Positions 26,701-35,033 of a DNA stretch of 41,764 bases are shown one piece after another. The translations under genes were made by a program, and so were the position numbers. The notes beneath the pieces are model-generated. The model was given only the letters and a program-made list of their open reading frames with translations, had not been told where the DNA came from and did no database searches. Source of the DNA: Nitrospiraceae bacterium (GTDB taxonomy: Bacteria > Nitrospirota > Thermodesulfovibrionia > UBA6902); the NCBI GenBank assembly GCA_003599425.1, contig QZKC01000036.1, positions 1 to 41,764 on the forward strand, read 5' to 3'. Position 1 is the first letter of the stretch; each line of letters starts with the position of its first letter.

Positions 26701-27939
26701 ATGACTGATTTATTGCTTCCGGTAAAAAATTTCATCACAGCCCTGAAATTTATAACAAGAGGCGGCAAGTCATATTACGCATGGCTTGTGTTTCTGCTGC
26801 TATTGATCTTATGGGGGGTAGGAGCTTATATACGTCAGCTTGATGAAGGCATGATACTTACCAACATGAGGGACCAGGTCTCATGGGGTTTTTATATCTC
26901 TAACTTCACTTTTCTTGTGGGAGTTGCAGCAGCAGCGGTACTGCTCGTTATCCCCGCATATCTCTATAATTTTAAACCCATAAAGGAAATCGTCCTTTTA
27001 GGTGAAATGCTGGCCATTACGGCTATCATCATGTGTCTGCTTTTTGTCATAGCAGATCTTGGGAGGCCTGAGAGAGGATGGCATATCCTCCCTATTGTCG
27101 GCATGATGAATTTCCCCGCATCCCTCCTTGCCTGGGATGTTATAGTCCTGAACGGATACCTCGCGATCAACTGCATAGCAGTGTTTTATGTGCTTTACAG
27201 ACTTTCCATCGGCAGAGAATATAAGATGTCCATCATTTGGCCGATCGTAATAATTTCAATCCCCTGGGCCATAAGCATTCATACCGTAACGGCATTTCTT
27301 TATAACGGACTTTCTGCGAGACCCTTCTGGAACGCATCGATACTTGCGCCGCGGTTCATAGCGTCGGCCTTATGCTCAGGTCCTTCCATAATGATCATAA
27401 TTTTTCAGATCGTCAGGAAAGTCTCAAAGATAGAAATTTCTGATACGGCTCTTTTCAAGATAGCGGAACTGATCGCCTATGCCATGGGATTAAACCTGTT
27501 CCTCTTTGGCGCCGAGGTTTTTAAGGAATTTTATTCAGGGAGCATTCATCTCGCTCCGATGCAGTACCTTTACTTTGGACTGCACGGTCACTCTAACCTT
27601 GTTGTCTGGATGTGGATGGCCTTTATTTTTAATCTGACGGCATTTTTTCTCTTTTTGAGGCCACAGACTCGGGAGAACTATTTTACCCTGAATCTGGCTT
27701 GCATATTGGTGATCATGGGTGTATATATTGAGAAGGGCATGGGGCTTATTGTCCCGGGATTTGTTCCTGATGTCCTGGGCGAAATTTATGAATACGGCCC
27801 TTCAGGGATCGAAAAGAGCGTCGCGATAGGAGTATGGGCGCTCGGGGCCTTGTTTTTCACATTACTGCTGAAATTTGCACTGCCTATCTATACGGGGGAA
27901 TTAAGATTCAAAACACCTGACCCAGGGGATAAAAAATGA
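26701..27939 (+). CDS. NrfD/DsrP-family quinone-interacting membrane subunit 2
   Basis: A 412-residue integral membrane protein with about ten hydrophobic helices. DQVSWGFYISNFTFLVGVAAAAVLL and DLGRPERGWHI are hallmarks of the NrfD/DsrP/ActC branch. A good ribosome binding site (AAAAGGAGAAGG) is present. Together with the tetraheme cytochrome and FeS protein 2 it makes a three-subunit quinone module distinct from module 1. Its stop codon overlaps the start of a candidate 46-residue small ORF. Confidence 0.9.
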   Translation: MTDLLLPVKNFITALKFITRGGKSYYAWLVFLLLLILWGVGAYIRQLDEGMILTNMRDQVSWGFYISNFTFLVGVAAAAVLLVIPAYLYNFKPIKEIVLLGEMLAITAIIMCLLFVIADLGRPERGWHILPIVGMMNFPASLLAWDVIVLNGYLAINCIAVFYVLYRLSIGREYKMSIIWPIVIISIPWAISIHTVTAFLYNGLSARPFWNASILAPRFIASALCSGPSIMIIIFQIVRKVSKIEISDTALFKIAELIAYAMGLNLFLFGAEVFKEFYSGSIHLAPMQYLYFGLHGHSNLVVWMWMAFIFNLTAFFLFLRPQTRENYFTLNLACILVIMGVYIEKGMGLIVPGFVPDVLGEIYEYGPSGIEKSVAIGVWALGALFFTLLLKFALPIYTGELRFKTPDPGDKK

Positions 27940-28076
27940 CTAATAGAACTAAAACAAGATCGCCGGGAACAAATATCGGTCTGAATGAACAGACGATGTA
28001 CCCGATAGAAAGGGGAGTGTTTATGAATGAAATTGCAACCCATATCTATAACATTCAGAAAAGGAGGTTAATATGA
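27936..28076 (+). CDS. Possible 46-residue small protein linking NrfD 2 and FeS protein 3
   Basis: An uninterrupted ORF starts with ATGA over the NrfD 2 stop and ends with ATGA over the start of FeS protein 3, so it overlaps both neighbours by four bases. The peptide is 46 residues, basic, begins MTNRTKTRSPG and ends NIQKRRLI; it has no transmembrane helix, Cys or recognisable domain. A second start inside (28023) follows GAAAGGGGAG. Exact double overlap is typical of translationally coupled genes, but the strong ribosome binding site for FeS protein 3 (AAAAGGAGG) lies inside it, so it may be only a leader. Confidence 0.42.
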   Translation: MTNRTKTRSPGTNIGLNEQTMYPIERGVFMNEIATHIYNIQKRRLI

Positions 28077-28921
28077 AAAAAGGTATTGGGATATCGCGAC
28101 GTGATGTACTTAAGGCGGGCGGAGCGACTGCAACGGTAATCGCTGTCAGCGGAGCATCCGCAGTAGTGGCAAATGCCGCCGAAGGTCCGCCCCGGTGGGC
28201 GTTTATCGTGGACCTGCGCAGGTGTGTCGGATGCAGGACCTGTACTGTTTCCTGCAAGGCAGAATTCGATGTACCTCTCGGCAGGTGGCGCGCAGTCATT
28301 AAACCGGTGGACTGGGGGATATATCCGAACAACAGGAGGGCCTTTGTCCCGAGATTGTGCAACCACTGCGCCGGTGAATCTGAAAAAGGGGTTCCGCCCT
28401 GTGTCGAGAAATGTCCTGAGGCGCAAAGCGGTGAAAGGTTGAAGATGGGAGATGTCCGTTACAGGACCGGAGCCACATACAAGAGACCGGACGGAATGAT
28501 TCTGATCGACATGAACCTCTGCATAGGATGCTACAAGTGCATTGATGCCTGTCCCTATGGTGTACGGTACATTGACCCTTCAGTAAAACTGAAAAGGCCG
28601 GACAGGGAAAAAGATTTCGGCATCGGCAAATGCACCTTCTGTGAGCATCGCGTGGACAACGGGATCGAACCATCCTGTGTTCAGGCCTGCCCGCACAGCG
28701 CGAGGATTTTCGGTGACATGAACGATCCGGACAGCAAGGTGTCAAAGCTTATCAAAGAGTTCAACCTTGACAAGAACCGTGAAAAGACGACTCTCTTGCC
28801 TCAGGAAAAAACAGTGCCCCATGTATTTTACATTGACCCTGAGGGGGTGCTGGGCCGTTACAAATTTGACTATAAGGACAAGGCAAAAAAACAGGCGGAG
28901 TTCCGCGACAACATTGTTTGA
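28073..28921 (+). CDS. Iron-sulfur beta subunit of the molybdoenzyme (FeS protein 3)
   Basis: A 282-residue protein with a Tat motif (SRRDVLK) at residues ~8-14. Its four cysteine groups (CVGCRTCTVSC, CNHC...CVEKC, CIGCYKCIDAC, CTFC...CVQAC) bind four [4Fe-4S] clusters. The insertion between the second group's Cys pairs (AGESEKGVPP) and the 'RTGATYKRPDGMILID' segment are like the beta subunits of the arsenate, tetrathionate and selenate reductase group. It lies 42 bp before the catalytic gene and is taken as its electron-transfer partner, exported by Tat, possibly as a complex with the alpha subunit. Confidence 0.9.
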   Translation: MKKGIGISRRDVLKAGGATATVIAVSGASAVVANAAEGPPRWAFIVDLRRCVGCRTCTVSCKAEFDVPLGRWRAVIKPVDWGIYPNNRRAFVPRLCNHCAGESEKGVPPCVEKCPEAQSGERLKMGDVRYRTGATYKRPDGMILIDMNLCIGCYKCIDACPYGVRYIDPSVKLKRPDREKDFGIGKCTFCEHRVDNGIEPSCVQACPHSARIFGDMNDPDSKVSKLIKEFNLDKNREKTTLLPQEKTVPHVFYIDPEGVLGRYKFDYKDKAKKQAEFRDNIV

Positions 28922-28963
28922 GGATAACCGCATGGTCAGACAAATAACTGGAAGGAGGATAAA

Positions 28964-31483
28964 ATGATACAGTTAACACGACGCAACTTTATGAAGTTTG
29001 CTGCTGCCAGCGGCGCGGTCCTCGCAACTGGAGAGGGCATGAAGTCCAAAGCCCTCGCTGGCACGGTTCAGACACAGACGGGAAGAGATTTTTCGCCGAC
29101 AACAAAAAAGGAGCGGCAGGCGATCCCCACGGCCTGCTGGCAGTGCGTGGCCCGTGACTCGATGATCGGTTTTGTGGAGGACGGCAGGTTGGTAAAGCTT
29201 GAAGGCCATCCGAAATCCATACGGGGCAACGGACACATCTGCGCGCGAGGCATGGCCGGGATCAACCAGGTCTATGACCCTGACAGAATACTCTACCCCA
29301 TGAAGAGAACGGGCGCGCGCGGCGAGGGGAAATGGAAGAGAATAACATGGGATGAAGCTGTCACTGAGCTTACAGACAGGATCAAAAAGCTCCGAGACGA
29401 AGGACATCCTGAGAAGTTCATATTCCATTATGGGAGAATGAAGGCGAGCGCTGCCAAGCTCATAGGCGGCCTTGTAGAAGCCACTGGCACAGGATCGATC
29501 GGCAACCATACCTCGTTATGCGAAGCTGGCAAATGGACTGCACAGGAGCTGACGTGGGGAGGACACTTTGATAACTGGGATATAGACAAGACAAAGTTCA
29601 TCCTCAATTTCGGAAGCAATATCCTTGAGACTCATACAAACCACATGCCGGTTGCCCACAGGATAATGAATGCAAAAGTAGACCGTGGTGTAAGAATGGT
29701 GACCTTTGACGTGAGGATGTCCAATACGGCAGCCAAGTCTGATGAATGGATACCGATCAGACAGGGAACAGACATGGCGGTGTTCCTTGCCATGACGAAC
29801 GTGGTCCTGAACAAGGGGCTCTATAAGGGCGACGGCGAAGAGTTCCTGAAATACTGTAAGTGCACGGAGAAGCACGATGACACTGTGGAGAACAAGGTAG
29901 AAGCCCTGAAGAAGCACTATGCAAACTACACCCCTGAGTGGGCCTCGAAGATAAGCGGTGTGCCTGCTGCAAAGATCGAGCAGATCGCGACCGAGTATGC
30001 GACTACGAAACCTGCTGTACTGATAGCATACAGGGGTGCTATAACAACATACAACGGCACCGACTCAGAGCGCGCCCGCATGGTGCTTAACTCACTGACA
30101 GGGAATATCGACAATCCCGGAGGGAACTGCAAGGCAGTCGGCGCCGGGTGGGCATCAGCAAAAATCCCTAAGTCTGAAACAAAGAAGGCTAAGGACATTT
30201 TTGACGGCGCCCCAAAAGGGCAACCCGAGTCCTACCCGTTCCCAACTCACCATGCGAGCCACCAGGTACTGCCCCGGATCAAGGCATCAGGCCCCGGTAC
30301 TTTTGAACTGGCCCTTTGGTACTGCTATACCCCTGCTTATGCAAATGGTGATGTTCAGGGGAATATAGACGTGCTGAAAGATGAGAAGCTCCTTCCCTTC
30401 GTCGTATCTGTAGACCCGTTCTACGGAGATTCCACTCACTACGCGGACATGATCCTTCCGGATGCCACCTATCTTGAACGGTATGACTGGGAAGACATGG
30501 TGGACCCGACCCAGATCGGCGAGTACTACATCCGTCAGGCGCTGGTAAAGCCCCTTGGAGAGTCAAGAGACTTCGGCGATGTAATGATTGAAATCTGTAA
30601 CCGCCTTGGCATTAAGACCGATTACAAGACAAAAGAAGAGTATGTCCAGCAGTCAGTCGACATGACACCCGGGGTGAAAGAGGCAGGAGGCTGGGAGTAC
30701 ATGAAGAAGAACGGGGTCTGGAACGACGGCAAGGCCAAATACTACAGCTACAAAAAAGAAGTGCCGGCAGAAGCGATCAAGGAAGCCGGAGTCGTCTACG
30801 ATGAGGAAGCGGGTGTATACTGGAACCCGGAGAAGGCCCATGTAACGGAGAACAAGGGCTACTTCAGGTCAAAGAACGCCTATAAGGGGTATGTTGCCAC
30901 AAAGATGGGCGACAAACTCATAGCCGGGTTCAAGCCGGACAAGATCAACAAGTCTGGCTACATGGAACTCTGGTCTCAGCCCCTTAAGGATGTCGGGATG
31001 AACCCGCTGCCGGAATGGATACCTGCGCCTGAGCATGCGAATATTGCCCCAGACGACCTGCACCTGACTACGTTCAAAGTTGTAGTCCAGACCCATTCCC
31101 GTACCGCTAACTGCAAGTGGCTGAGCGAGATATACCCTCAAAATCAGGCCTGGATGAATCCAAAAGATGCAGCAGCAAGGGGCATCAAGGACGGCGACAG
31201 GATCAAGGTAAAGTCAGCTATCGGTGAGATGGAGATTCTTGCCCATGTGACAGAGAACGCCCAACCCGGGCACATCAATATATCGCACCACAAGGGGCAC
31301 TGGGCGTATGGCAGATACGCATCAGGCAAGAAGTCGCCCGTGGGCGCAGATGATCCGGATGATGCGAACATCTTCTGGAAAGGGTTCGGCACACACCCCA
31401 ACTGGATCATACCGAACAAAGGTGACCGCATTGCCGGATACCAGCGCTGGAACGATACTCTTGTGAAGGTCACGAAGGCATAA
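28964..31483 (+). CDS. Periplasmic molybdopterin oxidoreductase, catalytic subunit (DMSO reductase family, unusual clade)
   Basis: An 839-residue Tat-exported enzyme (TRRNFMK). The N-terminal cluster motif reads C58-x2-C61-x3-D65-x27-C93: the third cysteine is replaced by Asp (codon GAC, two base changes from a Cys codon). C186 (NHTSLCEAGK) is the probable Mo ligand, placing it with the ArrA/ArxA/PsrA/TtrA/SrrA relatives. The C-terminal part (~700-835) is the molydop-binding barrel with SHHKGHWAYGRYA. The loop before the Mo ligand reads HYGRMK; as I recall, ArrA has RGRY and ArxA XGRGWG, so it fits neither. Length is close to ArrA (~850). Context (PhnD sensor, ars genes) suggests an oxyanion such as arsenate/arsenite; selenate, antimonate or sulfur oxyanions remain possible. 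A strong ribosome binding site is present (GGAAGGAGG). Confidence 0.9.
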   Translation: MIQLTRRNFMKFAAASGAVLATGEGMKSKALAGTVQTQTGRDFSPTTKKERQAIPTACWQCVARDSMIGFVEDGRLVKLEGHPKSIRGNGHICARGMAGINQVYDPDRILYPMKRTGARGEGKWKRITWDEAVTELTDRIKKLRDEGHPEKFIFHYGRMKASAAKLIGGLVEATGTGSIGNHTSLCEAGKWTAQELTWGGHFDNWDIDKTKFILNFGSNILETHTNHMPVAHRIMNAKVDRGVRMVTFDVRMSNTAAKSDEWIPIRQGTDMAVFLAMTNVVLNKGLYKGDGEEFLKYCKCTEKHDDTVENKVEALKKHYANYTPEWASKISGVPAAKIEQIATEYATTKPAVLIAYRGAITTYNGTDSERARMVLNSLTGNIDNPGGNCKAVGAGWASAKIPKSETKKAKDIFDGAPKGQPESYPFPTHHASHQVLPRIKASGPGTFELALWYCYTPAYANGDVQGNIDVLKDEKLLPFVVSVDPFYGDSTHYADMILPDATYLERYDWEDMVDPTQIGEYYIRQALVKPLGESRDFGDVMIEICNRLGIKTDYKTKEEYVQQSVDMTPGVKEAGGWEYMKKNGVWNDGKAKYYSYKKEVPAEAIKEAGVVYDEEAGVYWNPEKAHVTENKGYFRSKNAYKGYVATKMGDKLIAGFKPDKINKSGYMELWSQPLKDVGMNPLPEWIPAPEHANIAPDDLHLTTFKVVVQTHSRTANCKWLSEIYPQNQAWMNPKDAAARGIKDGDRIKVKSAIGEMEILAHVTENAQPGHINISHHKGHWAYGRYASGKKSPVGADDPDDANIFWKGFGTHPNWIIPNKGDRIAGYQRWNDTLVKVTKA

Positions 31484-31486
31484 GCG

Positions 31487-32185
31487 ATGAAAAAGTCCAG
31501 AGACATAAAAAAAGAAATGTCTGAACTTGCTTCGCAGAGGAGCAGCGTCTATGGATTTCTGGCAAGAGTCTACAGCAGAGAACTGAATTCAGCGCTCCTT
31601 AACAGGATACAAGACCCCCGGTTTATGGGGGTCTTGTTTGACCTGGAGGTTCAATTAGGCGATGAATTTTTTTCGCGGCCCAAGCACGAACTTCTCGAAA
31701 ATCTCGCTGTTGAGTACACCAGGCTGTTTTTGGGCCCCGGCAGGCACATCTCTCCTCATGAGTCTATGCACCACCAACGGAATGACGGAGACTGGGGGAA
31801 ACTGTGGGGAGCTTCGACGGTCGAAGTAAAAAAATTCATTGAATCTGCCGGATTGCACTATAAGCCTGAATATACAGGCTTGCCTGATCACATCAGTGTG
31901 GAACTGGAATTCATGCAGGTGCTTACAAAAGAAGAATCGAGGGCCTGGAACCGGAATGATATGGACCGGGTTCATTACTGCTGTCAGATCGAGAAGAAAT
32001 TCATGAACGAACATCTGTTAAAGTGGGTACATATTTTTTGCAACAAAGTGATTTCCGATGCTGGAATGTCGTTTTACAGAGAGATCGCTGCCATAACGAA
32101 GAATTTTATGGAACTCGAAAATGAAGAACTTGGCGGATGTTATTCAAAAGCGTATGAGGAGCAACTGCTCAAGGCAAGAAACTAA
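31487..32185 (+). CDS. TorD/DmsD-family chaperone for the molybdoenzyme
   Basis: A 232-residue, all-helical cytoplasmic protein with the family signatures EYTRLFLGPGRHISPHESMH (~72-91) and LPDHISVELEFMQVL (~123-137). Such chaperones bind the Tat signal of a molybdoenzyme and hold it until cofactor is inserted. It starts 3 nt after the catalytic gene, so its client is clear. An 11-bp perfect hairpin lies inside its coding sequence at 31609-31637. Confidence 0.9.
   Translation: MKKSRDIKKEMSELASQRSSVYGFLARVYSRELNSALLNRIQDPRFMGVLFDLEVQLGDEFFSRPKHELLENLAVEYTRLFLGPGRHISPHESMHHQRNDGDWGKLWGASTVEVKKFIESAGLHYKPEYTGLPDHISVELEFMQVLTKEESRAWNRNDMDRVHYCCQIEKKFMNEHLLKWVHIFCNKVISDAGMSFYREIAAITKNFMELENEELGGCYSKAYEEQLLKARN
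31609..31637 (+). other. Strong intragenic hairpin in the chaperone gene
   Basis: ACAAGACCCCC (31609-31619) pairs perfectly with GGGGGTCTTGT (31627-31637) around a 7-nt loop, followed by TTG. It is within the first fifth of the chaperone gene. It could attenuate transcription or block 3'-to-5' decay, giving more enzyme than chaperone. There is no proper U-run, so RNA processing is as likely as termination. Confidence 0.5.
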
Positions 32186-32201
32186 GCCATAAAGGAGGCA
32201 T

Positions 32202-32378
32202 ATGTTTGGACTGGGAACAACAGAGCTGATAATTGTCTTGGTAATTGTGGTAGTTTTATTCGGCGCATCCAGACTCCCCAGGATAGGAAGTGGAATAGGC
32301 GAAGCGATAAAAAACTTCAGGAATTCTACATCTGATTCTCGCGAGCTCGAAGATGCGCCGAAAAATAAAACTGACTGA
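32202..32378 (+). CDS. tatA: TatA/TatB-type protein translocase subunit
   Basis: A 58-residue protein too short for most ORF filters. It begins [21 protein letters not shown], the single TatA membrane helix, followed by [19 protein letters not shown], the amphipathic helix with the usual LP..G..IG.....F spacing, and a short charged tail. AAAGGAGG lies just upstream. A dedicated TatA in the operon fits with four Tat-exported products in this locus (three FeS proteins and the molybdoenzyme). No tatC is seen in the window. Confidence 0.93.
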   Translation: MFGLGTTELIIVLVIVVVLFGASRLPRIGSGIGEAIKNFRNSTSDSRELEDAPKNKTD

Positions 32379-32421
32379 CGAAGACAGCAAGGAAACAAGT
32401 TCGTAACATATCATTTAGTTA

Positions 32422-32874
32422 ATGTGCGCCATGAATGCCAGAATTGTTTCAATAAACATTAGCGATAAAAAGGGCGTAAGAAAAAAAGTTGTCGGATCCG
32501 CGTTCCTGAAAAAAAATTACGGGATTGAAAGTGATGCCCATGCCTCTGATCAATGGCACAGGCAGATAAGTCTCCTGGCCCTTGAAAGTATTAAAAAAAT
32601 GCAGGACATGGGGCTTGACGTCGGGCCGGGAGATTTTGCCGAAAATATCACCACCGAAGGCATTGACCTTCCTGCGCTTCCTGTTGGCACAAAAATAGTT
32701 ATAGGGCAAAATATTGTGGTTGAGGTCAGCCAGATCGGCAAAGTATGCCATAACCGCTGTGCTATTTATTACCAGGCAGGAGATTGCGTTATGCCAAAAG
32801 AAGGCATTTTTGCAACCGTACTCATCGGCGGAACAGTCATGAAGGGTGACAAGATCAGAATAGTATTGCCATAA
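32422..32874 (+). CDS. MOSC domain protein
   Basis: A 150-residue stand-alone MOSC domain. The conserved C-terminal segment GKVCHNRCAIYYQAGDCVMPKEGIFATVL is present, with the cysteine that binds sulfur or the molybdenum cofactor in this superfamily, plus GDFAENITTEGIDL. Such proteins are thought to handle or sulfurate molybdenum cofactor. It closes the molybdoenzyme operon. Two starts are possible (32422 and 32431); no good ribosome binding site is seen for either. Confidence 0.87.
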   Translation: MCAMNARIVSINISDKKGVRKKVVGSAFLKKNYGIESDAHASDQWHRQISLLALESIKKMQDMGLDVGPGDFAENITTEGIDLPALPVGTKIVIGQNIVVEVSQIGKVCHNRCAIYYQAGDCVMPKEGIFATVLIGGTVMKGDKIRIVLP

Positions 32875-32992
32875 CTTCAGTGTTCAAATACTGATTCATT
32901 TCATGCTGTTTCCCATCTCTGCAATTTCATTAATAACTTCGATAAATATCAAATAGATCCTGCCGCTGCAAGTTGCCATTCTTTTAAGCAGC

Positions 32993-33023
32993 TTGACAAT
33001 ACATAAAAAAAAGTTTATATAAT
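32993..33023 (+). promoter_or_regulatory. Sigma-70-type promoter of the arsenic operon
   Basis: A perfect -35 TTGACA (32993-32998) is followed by TATATA at 17 bp (33016-33021), overlapping TATAAT (33018-33023). Transcription would start near 33030, 140 nt before arsR. Within the leader are an imperfect AT-rich dyad (33103-33124, AATATCAAA/TTTATATT) and a perfect 10-bp palindrome ACCATATGGT (33126-33135), candidates for the ArsR operator. The rest of the 295-bp gap shows nothing else. Confidence 0.6.
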
Positions 33024-33169
33024 AAGTGCACGATGATCTCAGTTCAATTTGATTGCTCTATAGTAGCTAAATGGTCAAAGCTGCTGCTGCAGTAATTAAA
33101 ATAATATCAAATCTAATTTATATTAACCATATGGTGCTGTGCTAAAATCATGTTAAAGGAGGCCGATTG

Positions 33170-33517
33170 ATGGAGCAGTTGCTGAACGTATTCAAGGCGC
33201 TTTCAGACGAAACGCGGTTAAGGATATTGAAAATTGCGGAAAAGGGTGAGATATGTGTATGCGATCTCGTCAGCGTTCTGGGCATGAGCCAGCCCAAAAT
33301 ATCATTCCACCTGAATGTACTGAAAGATGCCGGGCTTCTCAAAGACAGGAAGCAGGGGAAATGGGTTCATTACAGTATTAACGATTCGGATTTGTTTAAA
33401 AGATTTCTTATGCTTTCTGTTCTTGAAAGAATTTCTGATGAGGCTGTGAAGGAAAATTTAACAAAGCTGAAAAAGGTTATAAATATTAAAAACAATAACA
33501 AATGTTGCGAGCGGTAG
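33170..33517 (+). CDS. arsR: ArsR arsenic-responsive repressor
   Basis: A 115-residue winged-helix protein of the ArsR/SmtB family from the ATG at 33170, seven bases after AAAGGAGG; a TTG at 33167 would add one residue. The metal-sensing motif ICVCDL has C29 and C31 at the start of the DNA-binding helix, as in classical ArsR. A Cys-Cys pair is near the C-terminus. It is expected to repress the operon until As(III) or Sb(III) binds. It is the first gene of arsR-acr3-arsD-arsM-arsA/C. Confidence 0.93.
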   Translation: MEQLLNVFKALSDETRLRILKIAEKGEICVCDLVSVLGMSQPKISFHLNVLKDAGLLKDRKQGKWVHYSINDSDLFKRFLMLSVLERISDEAVKENLTKLKKVINIKNNNKCCER

Positions 33518-33520
33518 ATA

Positions 33521-34615
33521 ATGATAAAGGATGAATTGGCTGAACAAAGGGTGAAGAGGCTTTCTTTTATCGACAGGTATCTCACTGTCTGGATATTCGC
33601 TGCAATGGCGTTTGGAGTGGGTATTGGTTACTTCATCCCCGGTGCTGAGGGATTTATAAACAACTTTCAGGCCGGAACAACAAACATCCCAATCGCAATA
33701 GGTCTTATCCTGATGATGTATCCTCCCCTTGCCAAGGTACGGTATGAAGACCTTGGAGAAGTATTCAAGAATAAGAAAATACTGTGGCTCTCTCTTATTC
33801 AAAACTGGGTGATCGGGCCTGTCCTGATGTTTATACTGGCAATAGTTTTTCTTCATAGCTATCCCGATTATATGGTCGGGTTGATCATGATCGGCCTGGC
33901 ACGCTGCATCGCCATGGTCATTGTATGGAACGAGCTGGCATGCGGAGATACGGAATACACTGCCGGGCTTGTTGCGTTCAACTCTGTATTTCAGGTGCTG
34001 TTTTATTCTGTCTACGCGTATATTTTTATAACAGTGTTGCCGTCATGGCTCGGCTTAAAAGGCGCTGTAGTTGAAGTAACCATGGGGCAGATAGCAGAAA
34101 GTGTTTTTGTCTATCTGGGCATTCCTTTTTTAGCCGGGATAATTACACGTTTCAGTCTTATCAAACTAAGAGACCGTGAGTGGTATGAGCAGGTATTCAT
34201 CCCCCGTATAAGTCCAGTAACTTTAATTGCGCTGCTGTTTACTATAGTTGTCATGTTCTCCCTGAAGGGCAATTATATCGTCAGGCTTCCGCTTGACGTA
34301 GTCCGCATTGCCATACCACTGCTGATATATTTCGTTGTAATGTTCATCATTTCATTCTACATGGCGAAAAAAATAGGGACTGATTATCCGAAGTCGGCTT
34401 CTCTGTCATTTACTGCTGCCAGCAATAATTTTGAGCTCGCAATTGCAGTAGCCGTAGCGGTCTTCGGGATCAACTCGGGCGCGGCCTTTACCGCTGTCAT
34501 AGGCCCACTGGTAGAAGTCCCCGTTTTGATCGGACTGGTTAATGTTGCATTATATTTTCGGAAAAAATATTATGCTGCGGAATATTGCCAGGTTAAAAAA
34601 GTAAATGTGCTATGA
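33521..34615 (+). CDS. acr3: ACR3-type arsenite efflux permease
   Basis: A 364-residue membrane protein with about ten transmembrane helices. The essential cysteine is in [18 protein letters not shown], and the conserved helix [20 protein letters not shown] with [11 protein letters not shown] follows. It expels As(OH)3 from the cytoplasm using the proton-motive force. It begins 3 nt after arsR; its stop codon overlaps a possible early ATG of the next ORF. Confidence 0.95.
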   Translation: MIKDELAEQRVKRLSFIDRYLTVWIFAAMAFGVGIGYFIPGAEGFINNFQAGTTNIPIAIGLILMMYPPLAKVRYEDLGEVFKNKKILWLSLIQNWVIGPVLMFILAIVFLHSYPDYMVGLIMIGLARCIAMVIVWNELACGDTEYTAGLVAFNSVFQVLFYSVYAYIFITVLPSWLGLKGAVVEVTMGQIAESVFVYLGIPFLAGIITRFSLIKLRDREWYEQVFIPRISPVTLIALLFTIVVMFSLKGNYIVRLPLDVVRIAIPLLIYFVVMFIISFYMAKKIGTDYPKSASLSFTAASNNFELAIAVAVAVFGINSGAAFTAVIGPLVEVPVLIGLVNVALYFRKKYYAAEYCQVKKVNVL

Positions 34616-34674
34616 CGGTAATATGCGTAGGGGTAAATGACGTTTGCCCTGCCAAAAAAGAGGAAGTACTGAAT

Positions 34675-35016
34675 ATGAAAATAGAAATTTATGATCCCGC
34701 GATGTGCTGTTCATCGGGACTTTGCGGACCGAGTATTGACCCGGTTTTAGTAAAGATGAACGACGCGGTGCTTGCTCTGAAAAAACAGGACGTGAAGATC
34801 GAAAGGTTTAATCTTGCTCAGCAGCCCAGGGAGTTTCTTGCGAACAAAACGGTTGCGGACCTGCTTCATAAGAGCGGCAAGAAGATATTGCCGATTACTA
34901 TCGTAAATGGAGAGGTTTTCAGAACTGTTGAGTATCCGTCTTACGAAAACTTGTGTAAAACGCTGAACATAGAACCGATGAAAGAAGGGAAACCGATTTC
35001 TTTAACAGTCACATAA
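34675..35016 (+). CDS. arsD: ArsD arsenic metallochaperone
   Basis: A 113-residue protein from the ATG at 34675. It begins MKIEIYDPAMCCSSGLCGP: C11, C12 and C17 match the three essential As(III)-binding cysteines of ArsD. ArsD hands arsenite to the ArsA ATPase, yet here only a fragment of ArsA remains downstream. An upstream ATG at 34612, overlapping the acr3 stop (ATGA), would add 21 residues including two more cysteines (ICVG, DVCP) and cannot be excluded. Confidence 0.92.
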   Translation: MKIEIYDPAMCCSSGLCGPSIDPVLVKMNDAVLALKKQDVKIERFNLAQQPREFLANKTVADLLHKSGKKILPITIVNGEVFRTVEYPSYENLCKTLNIEPMKEGKPISLTVT

Positions 35017-35033
35017 GTTAGAAGGAGTGCATT

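Noticed and set aside
28964-31483. Naming the catalytic subunit ArrA or ArxA outright
   Set aside because: The FeS motif and the active-site loop differ from both, and substrate cannot be read from sequence. Nearby ars genes are only circumstantial.
20046-32185. Qrc-type menaquinone reductase complex
   Set aside because: QrcB-like proteins lack cofactor sites, while this alpha subunit keeps a Mo-ligand Cys and is linked to molybdenum cofactor genes, a TorD chaperone and a MOSC protein.
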